From: Hyparrhenia diplandra | Lineage: Eukaryota; Streptophyta; Magnoliopsida; Poales; Poaceae | NCBI GenBank assembly: GCA_015847255.1 | Contig: JADLZK010009368.1 | Span: 124,001 to 188,000 of the forward strand | Reading direction: 5' to 3' | Length of the DNA: 64,000 nucleotides | Part shown: piece by piece, positions 36,110 through 46,892 of the stretch | How positions within the stretch are numbered: the stretch's first letter is position 1 | How the letters are laid out: every line of letters starts with the position of its first letter | Program-made: the position numbers and the translations under genes | Notes under the pieces: generated by a model | Seen by the model: only the letters and a program-made list of their open reading frames with translations | What the model was told of the DNA's origin: nothing | Database searches by the model: none

Positions 36110-37590
36110 GGCACAATCATTTTCTGGCATTGGTGGCTGAACTTATCTTGAGTTAAGAGATCATTTTGTCGATGGTTATTTCCCTATCCATTGAGCAGTA
36201 CGGCATGTCGGCATCATATGTTTTTAGCATTAAATTTCCCTTGGTTTCATGGCTTCATTTTTTTGTGTTGTGTGTGTCTATCCTTGTCCATTTTCCTTCT
36301 TAGCGGTTGTGTACATAGTAGCAGCTAGGACACCAGGAAAGTGCAAATTTTAAGCAAACGAATGGTGATTGACACACAAATAACCTAGGTGTTATTCTTA
36401 TTAGGATGGAGATCAAGGTTTGTAGGGGTAGAGGAGCATGTAATGTACTCCCGTTTGTGTTTATTGGAAAATAATGCTGAAACTTAAAGTTAGTTTAATG
36501 ATTCAGCTTGTTTTGTTACTTTAATCAAATTAGTGGCAAGGTTTATCATAGCAGCATTCGTGCGTTGAGCACTATCGTGCCATGACAGGCATAGACCCAA
36601 TATCATTGTGCAGCATAGGTACAATATCGTTGTCCACTACTTCGTCACGTGAAGAGATGTCACCTATAAGGGTTTTTTTAAGACCACTCCCACCAAGATC
36701 GGCGTGTTTTTGCATTAAGCAGATAGCGTTGACAACACAAACACCTATAAGGGTATCTGGGTATCTAACTTCATGAAGTAAGAGCGCGGGATGTGCATGC
36801 ACACCTTCTACCTCATCAAAATGATTGTCTTAATTTTTATGGCTGTTTTGCGGTAGTCTGATGTACACTCATTTTGAAGAGAAATAGGAGAGAAGATGAA
36901 TTATGCATAACCTTATCATGGTTTTTAAAATATCTTATGAAATGATTGTTAGTGGCTCTGTTCTATCTGATTACACAATGAGATTATGGTAGATTGGGCA
37001 TGGTTTCACTTCAGGCTAAAGAGCCAAAAGTGATCAGGTTCTCTCTCTGTATCTGCCATATGAAGCAGTTGGTATGTACGACAAATTTCAAGCTATCAAG
37101 TTTCTAAGTGAAAGTCTTAAATCAGCCATCAGATTGGAGGAGGCTGTGGATGGAGGACGGCTCGCTCACCAAGTATGGCCAACTTCTCGCCAGGCTAAGC
37201 TGCGAGCATGATTTTGATGCCAACCTTCACTTTCGCATGATCGACGATCTCCTCAGCAGAGACATAAAGTTCAGAACCCAAACTTGGATAAATTGTTTCT
37301 TTGTCTCCTTTTTTGTTTTCTTTTGCAGGGTGTTCAATGGATTAGACACTAAGCAGGGTATTTGGATGTACTACAAGATTTTTTCTTGCTGACTTAGATG
37401 GGGCAAATTGTAAGACCACTTCTTTGCCCGATACCGTGTGGACTTGCCAAGCCAAGATGACTAGCATGGACTGTGCTGGCAATGTTTTTTCACGATCAAG
37501 ACAGTCACCCATGTTTCATTAAGAGGGAGAGTTCAATACAAGTTCCCGGAGGCGAGCAATCTCATGGGACGAGCACTTAGCTACTGGATC
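36110..37590. other. FAB1 3' flank and unidentified repeat
   Basis: 3' UTR of FAB1 runs to about 36500. 36560-36800 carries short open frames on both strands without domain similarity. 37100-37400 has a plus frame reading WMEDGSLTKYGQLLARLS...HFRMIDDLLSRD followed by a splice-like junction; this looks like a gene fragment, perhaps transposon-borne, that I cannot identify. Confidence 0.35.
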
Positions 37591-37599
37591 TAATATAAA

Positions 37600-38690
37600 A
37601 GTGATTACATTGTGAAGAGATACTGTGACCAGCTAGGAATTGCCACCTCTAAAGTTCTAAAACCTGTTGAGATCCAGTCCTCTGCTTCTCTGATAGTTTG
37701 CTGGATGATCTCGCGCACTGAAGCCGCAGATCGTTGGAATACCCTGTTGTTACGCTCCTTCCATAGCCTTCAGGTGACTAGCAGCATCAATGAGTCGAAG
37801 GCCGGTCGTCATGTAGAATCAAGCATGAGCCGTTGGCCCAGCCACCATGTGGTGATATTCATTCCGCATTGGAGCCATCGCCCCCAGCCTGACCGGTTGC
37901 AGCAAGGCAAACCAGACCTCTTTGGCGATCACACATCAAGGAAGAGGTGATCACACGTCTCCTGTTCCTGGCTGCATAGCGCACACGAATCATCATCCTA
38001 CAAGCCATGCCTAAACCTTCTGTCGGCAGTCCAAATGTGCCGATGCAGGACGAGCCAGTAAAAGAATTTGACCCTCGCCGGTGCTTTCGTCTTCTAGAGT
38101 TTCTTGGCGCCCGGCAAGGATGTGACCCCATTGAAGAACGCTCTGTAAGCCGACGATCAGTAACATCCATCCGCAGTCCAACGCCAGACAAAACGGTCTT
38201 CTTGCACAGGGTCAAGCACCACGTCCTGTAGTATCCTCCAAACCCGCAAGTACTGACAAATCACTTGGACAGTTGGCGCTCCCTCGATATCACGTGCCCA
38301 TCGATTCTGAAAGAGGCCACCCTTCAAAGTTCTTGTCTTGCCCACCCTGGATATGGCCTCATACAGCTTGGGCGCGTAGAGGCTTAATGGACCGACCGAC
38401 ACCGCGGGGAAAGCGAGGCAAAGGCGTACCAAGAACTAAGCGGTCACCTGGCCTGGCAAGGATTTCGTTGCTTGTGCCAAGTGAGGCTGAGGACAAGGTT
38501 TTCTTTGATTTGCAATGCTTGCTTAGCGGCTAACCATGCCTGCATGGGCAAGTTTTACCTTTGCCGTCATTTGAGCCAGTTTGGCTCTCCCAGAATAATC
38601 AACCAAACATGTACGAACTTTCTCATTTCCGGCGTTGGCATGAAATCAAAGCAACGTATCGTACCAAAATCCGATCTCTGAAATATCCAC
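37600..38690 (-). mobile_element. L1-type LINE ORF2 C-terminus, frameshifted
   Basis: Minus-strand peptides in several frames match the typical L1 ORF2 tail: KLYEAISRVGKTRTLKGGLF and NRWARDIEGAPTVQVICQYL, then DRFVWRWTADGCY (38157-38432), followed by CALCSQEQETCDHLF-like zinc-binding residues near 37960-37990. Frames are broken; no endonuclease or catalytic RT core is left. Confidence 0.65.
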
Positions 38691-38699
38691 ACAGTTTGG

Positions 38700-39010
38700 T
38701 GGCGTAGGTTCATTGAACCTGGCCTAGATTATCTGAGGACGGGGACATTCAACGTACGTACTACGTACTCTGTGACGTCTCTGGCGAAGCCAGAGTAGAC
38801 AGCTACTCCATGGAGTAAAATGTTTACTCAAACTTTCTCGCCTTCTATTACGTCTGTAAAAAGTTTATTGTAAAATTATATTCAAAGACCTACCTAATGA
38901 TACTAATATTTTTGGTTAAAATTAAAAGTTGTTGACTTTTTGGAAGGGAGAATGCTTTTTTTTTTTAGTGCACGAACCAAGACAGTGTATTGATGTTACT
39001 GCTACTGTAT
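38700..39010. other. Intergenic DNA, nothing recognised
   Basis: Short AT-rich stretch with a poly-T (38955-38966); no gene. Confidence 0.3.
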
Positions 39011-39013
39011 AAT

Positions 39014-39269
39014 GGGGGTGTTTAGTTTGTACTACAAGAATTAAAAAAAGTGTTACAGTTCATTTGTCACATCGAATCTCTTAACGTATTTTTAGAGCAC
39101 TAAATGTAGGTAAATAAAAAAACTAATTGACGGTTTGTTTGAAAAGTGCGAGAGGCTAATCTTTTAAAGCCTAGTTAGTCCATAGTTGAATATTAATTAC
39201 CAAATACAAACGAAAAGTTCTACAAAGAAAGCCCAACCCAAAAAAATATTTCACCAACTAAACACCCCC
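39014..39269. mobile_element. MITE with GGGGGTGTTTAGTT terminal inverted repeats
   Basis: The left end GGGGGTGTTTAGTT (39014-39027) is perfectly inverted at the right end AACTAAACACCCCC (39256-39269). The element is 256 bp and flanked by the trinucleotide AAT on both sides (39011-39013, 39270-39272), consistent with a PIF/Harbinger-type 3-bp duplication. The interior is AT-rich and non-coding. Confidence 0.7.
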
Positions 39270-40470
39270 AATAGTACAGTATCCATCTGCAAAAATACTG
39301 TACACTCTTACTCAGGTGCTAAATGGTATGTCCTTGAGCTGGAATCGTACAACAGGAGTTTGAGTTTTTCTTTTAGTTCAAAGCGCAAAAGCACGAGCAA
39401 GAAGCCAATTACGCAAGCTGATGTCCACTCGACCGATGTGATGGACAATGTAGCAGTGCGCTAGCACTGTACATTCTTTGTTTATAATACTACATTGGGA
39501 CGTAAGCACAGACGTTGCAAATCTGATACTTGAATCATAAGATAAGAAAAGAAAATTGCACGCTTTTTTTTTCACGCTGAATTAATTGCATCAAATCTAA
39601 TCTGATACTATAAGATATCAAAATAGGTTGAACTAGACGTGGACATGGCTTTAACTGTCTCACCATAGAGCTGCGGATTTTTCAGAGAGGAGAGAGAAAA
39701 GGTGGAGGATTTTTTTAAAAAAAAAAATGGCTTCACCTCACTTTTGCATGCTCCCATGAGAATTGGATGAGGATAGGCGGACAGTGGACTTTGCCTCCGT
39801 GCCAGCTCTGAGAGGGCCGGAGTAGGGGCACGCAGGTGCGAGACTGACGTTTGCGTTGGATAGCAGCCGAGACACAGCCACGCGCAAAGCCGCCGAGGGG
39901 CACGAGCTGCGCGCAAAGTCGAAGGAGGAAGAAGAGGTCGATGCGGTGGAGGAAGAGAAGGATAAAGTGGAGATAGAAAAGGAAGAGAAGAGAAATTAGT
40001 TATAGAGAGGGAAAAATAGAGAGAAGAAAAAAGACATTAGACATTCTCAACTCCGCCTAGGGTTCGCGACTGGCTAGGTGTTCGGGAAGCTCCTCCCCAG
40101 CTCCGGTGGGTGTAGAAGGGCCCGACCATCCGGAGGAAGGTAGGCCGACTCGGCAATGATAGAGAGGGCGGGCGGCTTAGGAGCCCTAGCGGTGCCCATG
40201 ACAGCCGGGCCGGGGAGAGGGGGCACCACCGTCGGAGCTCGGCTCGACGGATATGGTGGACCTCCGGCGGGAGGGGAAGATGGCGATCATCGCAGCCCTA
40301 GCTTGTCGGAGCTCCGGTGAACCCTAGGGCTCGCTACGGGGTAGTGGCCAACGACGGGGTGATCAGGAGAAAGACAGTCGGAGGGCGGGGTCATCGACGA
40401 GGCAACTGAAACCGGAGGCGACAATGGAGGAGGTGGGGTGGGGAGGAAGGCCGAGTGGTGCAATGTCTCC
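39270..40470. other. Intergenic; purine-rich then GC-rich block, no gene called
   Basis: 39880-40020 is strongly purine-rich (gaagaagagg, gaaggaagagaag). 40060-40460 is GC-rich and gene-like in composition (cctagggttcg, ccggtgaaccctaggg), but no open frame shows a domain. It may be captured gene sequence within a transposon. Confidence 0.3.
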
Positions 40471-40476
40471 ATCCAA

Positions 40477-41370
40477 AATTGTTATGCCATTACGTGATAT
40501 TGTTCTAAAACAACAACAACTTCACTAACACAACTGCTCATGCTCATGGAATTAACAAAAATCGTTAGTTAGACAAAAATCTTTTAGTCCATTATGAAAT
40601 GTTGTTCTAAAACAATATATAACAACTTAGAAAGATTTTTAAGTCTAGTTTTTTAACAAATTTACATAGCTGCTCATGCAAAACCAAAAAAAAAAAAAAA
40701 AAAAACTGGAGGCGACATGGGATGAGGTGGGGTGGGGGAGGAAGGCCACGTGGTGCAACGAGGAACATGGTTGTGCGTTCCATGGGACGCGTGACTCGTC
40801 GCCCGATGTCTCCATCCAAAATTGTTAGTCCATTACGTAATGTTGTTCTAACAAACAATAATTTCACTAACACAACTGCTTATGCAACCAAAGTTAGACA
40901 AAAATCGTTAGATCATTATGAAACGTTGTTCTAAAACATGCAAACAAAGTCAACAAAAAAATGTTAGGCCATTATGTAGTGTTGTTTTAAAACAACAACT
41001 TCACTAACACAACTGCTCATGCAATCGAAGTCGACAAAAATTGTTAGACCGTTACGAAACATTGTTCTAAAACAACAATTTCACCGTAGCTTCTCATGGA
41101 ACATAAACCAACAAAATTTGTTAGGCCACTACCTAATTTTGTTCAAAAATGGCAACAACTTTATTAACACATCCGCTTTCGTACAACCGAAGTCGACAAA
41201 AATTGTTAGACCATTACAAACGATTATTCTAAACTAGCAAAGCAAGTTCACTACACAATTGCTCACGCGAACCGTTGTCGACATTTTAAACAACAACAGC
41301 TTCACTTGTAGAGTCGCTCATGCAATCGAAGTTGACAAAAATTGTTAGAGCATTACAAACCGTTGTGCAC
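40477..41370. repeat. Tandem array of an approximately 80-bp unit (about 9-10 degenerate copies)
   Basis: The phrase aaaattgttagnccattacg, followed by aatgttgttctaaaacaac, aacttcactaacacaactgc, tcatgcaa and ccgaagtcgac, recurs near 40477, 40576, 40818, 40902, 40955, 41035, 41114, 41198, 41283 and 41336. Copies differ by substitutions and small indels. The array is interrupted at about 40684-40800 by A19 and a second copy of the GC-rich ggaggcgaca...ggaaggcc block found at 40410-40460. Confidence 0.8.
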
Positions 41371-41374
41371 TAGG

Positions 41375-41830
41375 AGATTGTGTGTTAAACACTTGGAAGA
41401 AAGTGTGCTAAACACTTGGGGGAGGAGTGCTGCAACACGAATCTCAAATCACTTTTGAACGTTGTGGATAGTGTGTGCCTAGCACATAGTATGTGCTGTG
41501 TTGCATTTTTTTTTTTTTTTTTTTGAGATTATGTTGCATATTCTTCTAAGATAGCAGCAACGTCACTGGGGCAACTAGAAATTCATGGTGACTGACCGTT
41601 TGGGCCCACTTTCAGTCGCCCACGACCACGACGGATCGGGTCCAGGTTCAACATGAGGCGGCCAGTCGGCCAGAGGGCCTGAGCCCAGCCGGCCCTCGCG
41701 GGCTCGTGCCCGTCCTCCCGTCCTGATGGCAACAGCACCCACCGGTCAGCGTCTCCGGCCGGTTCCCCGTCCAGGTTCTTCCTCCCTTCACCCCGATCCC
41801 CTGTTCCTTCCCATCGACCACATCACATCA
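41375..41830. other. SHMT upstream region
   Basis: It contains a T22 tract (41503-41524) and GC-rich sequence that may include the SHMT promoter. No clear TATA box is seen. Confidence 0.35.
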
Positions 41831-42185
41831 CACACCACGCCACACCACCACCAACCCTTCCCTTCATCAATTGGAGCACGGCGCCCATTCATTCCCCTCT
41901 CCTCTCCTCCTCAGCGAGCCTCCGACTTCGACTCCACCTTTTCCACCGCGTCATCTCGTCTCGTGCTTCCCAATTCCCATAGCCCCGGTTGATCCCCAAA
42001 GGTCCATGGTTTCCTCCGCCGCCGCGTCGCCTCTCGTAGCCACCGCCGCTGCCTCTGCTTCCTGCTGCGTCGCCCACCTCCGCTGCTGCTCCTGTCGCGT
42101 TGGCTGTTGCTGCTCTTGTTGTTGAAGACGCGTAGCTTGCTAGGGTTCGTTATTTCTCGCCGATCGATTCGGGAATTGGTAAGCT

Positions 42186-45100
42186 ATGGATCTCTCGCGG
42201 CCCGCATCGTCGGACCTCTCGCTCGGGCTCCACTCTCATGGGCACGCCCACGCCCACGCCCACACCAACGCTCGCGTGCACGCGGCAGCCGCGCCGCTGC
42301 GCCTGTTCGACGACGCGGAAGACGCGAAGCCGGAGCGCGTCGTGGCCGGGGAGGCCGACGCGGAGAGGGATGACGAGGACGGGGGCGACCAGCACTTCTC
42401 CCTCCTCGGGCACTCCCTCTGCGTGAAGCGCCCGCGCCGCGCCGTCAACGGCGGTGGGGGCGGGTCCGGGGTCGGAGAGGCGTCATCCTGCTCGTCCACG
42501 TCCGCAGCGCTGCGCCCCGCCAAGCGGCAGGCGACGGGGAGGGCAGCGGCACGGATCTGGAGAGCCGCCGCGCCGCGGTACGCGCCTGGGGCAACCAGTC
42601 GCTGGCGGAGGCCGACCCGGATGTGCACGCGCTCATGGAGCAGGAGCTGGACCGCCAGGTTCGAGGCATCGAGCTCATAGCGTCGGAGAACTTCGTCTGC
42701 CGCGCGGTGCTCGACGCGCTCGGCAGCCACCTCACCAACAAGTACTCCGAGGGGCTCCCGGGTGCGCGCTACTACGGCGGGAATCAGCACATCGACGCCA
42801 TCGAGCGGCTCTGCCATGAGCGCGCCCTCACTGCCTTCGGTCTCGACCCTGCCTGCTGGGGCGTCAACGTGCAGCCCTACTCGTGCACGTCTGCCAATTT
42901 GGCTGTCTACACTGGGCTCCTTCAACCCAAGGACCGCATCATGGGGCTGGAGCCACCATCGGGCGGCCATGTTAGCCATGGTTACTACACGCCCAGTGGT
43001 AAGAAGGTGTCAGGTGCCTCTATTTTCTTCGAGAGCATGTCGTACAAGGTGAACCCACAGACTGGCTATATTGATTATGACAAGCTTGAGGAGAGAGCAA
43101 TGGATTTCCACCCAAAAATTCTCATCTGTGGTGGGAGTTCTTACCCCAGAGAGTGGGACTTCGCACGGATGAGATTGATTGCTGATAAGTGTGGTGCAGT
43201 GCTTCTTTGCGACATGGCACATATCAGTGGGCTTGTCGCAGCAAAGGTACATATCTATGCTGAAGCATTTATTTTTAACTCACAATTAATTTATTGTATC
43301 CTGCTTAACAATGCACACAAGAGTAATATGAGTACATTTAGGTCCACATGTTTGGTTGCACGTCGCTGCTCACACTGCCAAAAGTTCGGCAACTTTGGCT
43401 GCTGCTTGGTTGCTGTGTAAAGTTTAGCCGCCACAGCTGTTGTTTTGCTTCCCTTGCTTGTCGTTTTTTTGTCTGAGCCGTGGCGCTGCGGATCTACGGT
43501 GTGGCTCGCCGTGGTTGTAACCGAGCGCACCCTATGACTGTATACTGCTTAGCATCAAATGGAATTGTACCTCTTAGTGTTGTATACTTGTATGGGCTAG
43601 TATTGCAGTTACCAGCTACCCCTTGTCTTCTTATTTCCAATACAATTAATTTATTGTATCCTGCTTAACAATGCGTGCAAGAGTAATACGAGTACATTTA
43701 GGCCCACATGTTTGGTTGCACATCGCAGCTCACACCGCCAGAAGTTCGGCAACTTTGGCTGCTGCTTGGTTGCCGTGTAAAGTTTAGCCGCCACAGCTGT
43801 TGTTTTGCTTCCTTGGCTTGTCGTTTTGTCTGAGCTGTGGTGCTGCCGGATCTACGGCATGGCTTGCCGTGGCGTGTAACCGAGCACACCCTATGACTGT
43901 ATACTGCTTAGCATCAAACGGAATTGTATTGTATACTTGTATGGGCTAGTATTGCAGTTACCAGCTATCCCTTGTCTTTTTATTTCCAAAGGTTAGAAGG
44001 CTTTTGTTGCCATTTAATCTTGCTAAACAATTTGGTTGAATGGTACACTCAGAACTGTAACGTAAATGGCAACGGTAATGATTCACACACGTGGGAGCGG
44101 TAACGAGTTTGAATAGACCGGTATCAGTTCCCAGCGTCATCTGGCGTGACGGCTGGACTTAAACAAACATTATTTAATGTCATCTGTTACCCATGTAATT
44201 GATTAACGTTACAAATAGTTCAACTAAACAGCGTCTTAGAGATACCTCTCATCCTAGTACGTTATTACCTGCTAGAAGATTTTTGTCAAAAGCTTGTGTT
44301 GATTATTTTGACTAGAAGTAAATCCTTTAAAACTTGATAAAGACCGCAGAACACAACATTCATTTCTTTTAGTTCATAAATTATTCATTGAACTAACCTT
44401 GGAAGATTTAAAACACAACTTCCTCAGTTAAATGGAAGTTACTATATTGGTCTTTCTCCTTGACAAAATTTAAGTCACTGTGACTTCCCATTTTTTCCCC
44501 TTGTCCAAGGTTGTTGATATCCTATTCATCAGGAATTTTAAACCACTAAATGCATGATGGATCATGGTACGTGGTCAATTGGTTAGGTTGGCAGTTTGGC
44601 ACTGTAGCCTGATTTGATGTTTGAATGCATAAAGTACGTTTCCATTTGAATTTGGTTTTAGTACCTGATGTTTGCTGAACCCTCGGTTTACCTGAGCGAT
44701 GAAGATGCTTTATATGGCTAGTATCCATCGTCATGTTTTGTCTATGATGAAAACTTTCCTTGTAATTGCAAATGACAATCTAAAAGGTGTTTTTGAATTT
44801 TCTTACCATAGTGGTGAATCTAAAGTGAGAGATGTCTCACTGAGTCACCAGGTCGTGGGTTGAAGCAGCCTCTCTGCAGATTTTGCAGGGGAAAGGCTTG
44901 CCTCGGTTTATCCCTTCCCCAAACCCCACTCATGTGGGTGAGCCTCTGGCACTGGGTCTGCCCCTTTTTTTTAGTGATGAATCATGATCACATGTTTGTT
45001 ACTTTACAGTGCAATGAGAAACCTAACCCAATTCTTTGTGCCTCAGTAAGTTAATAGATAGTCACATCTTTTGTTTGTGCAACTCCTTTTTATAACTAAG

Positions 45101-46892
45101 AATGCCGCAGCTGAAATAAGCTTTTTTTTTTTTTTTTTTTTTTTGCTCTAGCATATCATATTCTAAAAGGATACCCGCTTGTTGCTGCGTGGATCATGGA
45201 TGATATGGAATGAAATTAAATGACTTAAAAAGGGATACACTATTATAAATGGATGGTGTGGTATGCTGTCGTGGTAAATAAGTGCATGTTTGTGGATGTT
45301 GTGGCTTTGTTGGCATGGATAGATAGATAGATGTCATAATTGCATGTGCTGGTGGGCTCTTGATGTGGATGGCTTGCATGTTAAAATAGAAGGCTAACGG
45401 GGTTTATGATTATAACATATATAGGAATTTATTGAAATAAGATATATAGATTGCTTATTTCCATGTTGAATGTAGCATGTCATCTGTGGTTATTCAGGTG
45501 ACGTAAATCGTGTTCACTTGAAACATTCGACTTGTGTATTATGGTCCTTCACTTGTACACCATGTTGATTTTAAAACTTTTATTGCAACCGTTCTAAATT
45601 TCATGTTTGGTTGGGTGATATGTACACTCTAGTTTAATGCTTTGATGTCCTTCATATGGTATATAGATTGTTTCTGTTTGCCCTTTCTGTTTTTTTATGG
45701 TTGTATTAGAGACCATAGACTGATCATTGAGGATAACTGTCTGCTGATACTGGAGTACTGTGCCTTTGTAGGAATGCCGTAGCCCTTTCGACTACTGTGA
45801 TGTTGTTACGTCAACTACTCACAAGAATCTTAGGGGTCCTAGAGGTGGTATTATATTCTTCAGGAAAGGGAAAAATTTAAGGAAACGGGCTGGATCTTTT
45901 TCTCAAGGAGATGAGAATGAATATGACTTCGAGGATAGGATAAATTTTGGTGTGTTTCCCTCAATGCAAGGAGGACCCCATAACAATCATATTGCTGCCT
46001 TGGCTATAACTCTGAAGCAAGTAGGAACTCCTGAATATAAAGCATACATTCAACAAGTCAAGAAAAATGCTCAGGCTTTGGCATCGGCTTTGCTCAGAAG
46101 AAAATGCAGATTGGTTACTGGGGGCACAGATAATCACTTAGTACTTTGGGACCTCAGAACTCTTGGCTTGACAGGTATAATTCTGCTTCCTTTGTGTCTG
46201 CCCATTCAAATGTTTACTTTTCGTCTAAATGTTTTCTACTCCCTCCGTTCCAAATTATAGTTCACTTTTGACTTTTCTAGATACATTCTTTTTGTTATGC
46301 ATCTAGTTATACACTATGTCTAGATACATAGCAAAAAAAAATTGCATCTAGAAAAGCCAGGAAGTACCTTTTATCTTGTGCACTTTTAGTTTATATTATT
46401 ATTATTATATATTATAGTGTGATATAGTGTGAAGTGCTGGTGCGTATTGGTTATGATGTTATTCTTTAACTATGGACAGGCAAGATCTTTGAGAAAGTCT
46501 GTGAGGCATGCCACATATCTATCAATAAGACACCTATTTATGGGGATAACGGCTCGATATCGCCTGGTGGTGTTCGGATTGGTTAGTTCTTTCAACTTGA
46601 TATCTCTATTGTTTTAGCCTTTTGTTCCTCTCTCCTTACTGATCTGCTTGATATCATGTTGCTATAGGAACACCTGCAATGACTACTAGAGGTTGCTTAG
46701 AAGAGGACTTTGACGTGATCGCAGACTTCCTCATAAGGGCTACTCAGATTGCTAGCAATGTTCTGAAAGAACATGGCAAAGTGCAAAAAGGAGTTTCTAA
46801 GAGGCCTACAGAACAATAAGGATATTATAGAACTCGAAATCAGGTTGAGGCATTTGCGTCACGGTTTTGCGATGCCAGGTTTTGATGTGTGA
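42186..46892 (+). CDS. SHMT: Serine hydroxymethyltransferase, SHM6/7 class, 4 exons
   Basis: The enzyme interconverts serine plus tetrahydrofolate with glycine plus 5,10-methylene-THF, using PLP. Exons 42186-43246, 45772-46174, 46480-46581 and 46668-46892 give about 596 aa, the size of Arabidopsis SHM6/7. These have an N-terminal extension of roughly 120 aa absent from mitochondrial and cytosolic forms; here it starts MDLSRPASSDLSLGL, then a His/Ala run (HAHAHAH), acidic residues and a basic VKRPRR. The core shows GIELIASENFVC, SEGLPGARYYGGNQ, and the PLP lysine in TSTTHKNLRGPRGG; FPSMQGGPHNNHIA and DNHLVLWDLR follow. Four indels break the frame: one base missing near 42531-42540, an extra A in 46785-46789, a missing C at 46835 and an extra T in 46865-46868. 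Allowing for them, the end reads MPGFDV with stop 46890-46892; as read it stops at 46817-46819. Confidence 0.9.
43283..43989 (+). repeat. Tandem duplication of a 360-bp unit inside SHMT intron 1
   Basis: 43283-43642 and 43643-43989 are closely similar throughout (starting caattaatttattgtatcctg and ending ttatttccaa), differing by scattered substitutions and a short deletion (gtacctcttagt missing from copy 2). The spacing is exactly 360 bp at the left edge. Confidence 0.9.
44826..44985 (+). mobile_element. SINE-like repeat in SHMT intron 1
   Basis: The sequence gagatgtctcactgagtcacc...ggtcgtgggttgaagcagcc, then aaggcttgcctcggtttatc, ends in a T-run. It is a very common dispersed grass repeat; the gggttgaagc segment resembles a Pol III B box. 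No coding potential. Confidence 0.5.
46245..46372. mobile_element. Degenerate Stowaway-like MITE in SHMT intron 2
   Basis: It starts with TACTCCCTCCGTTCCAAATT, the standard Stowaway-like terminus, and contains paired ctagatacat words in opposite halves. The right terminus has decayed (ccaggaagtacc). Confidence 0.6.

Noticed and set aside
42236..42979. Minus-strand open frame of 247 codons opposite SHMT exon 1
   Set aside because: It is the antisense shadow of the conserved SHMT coding sequence, whose plus-strand product is unambiguous.
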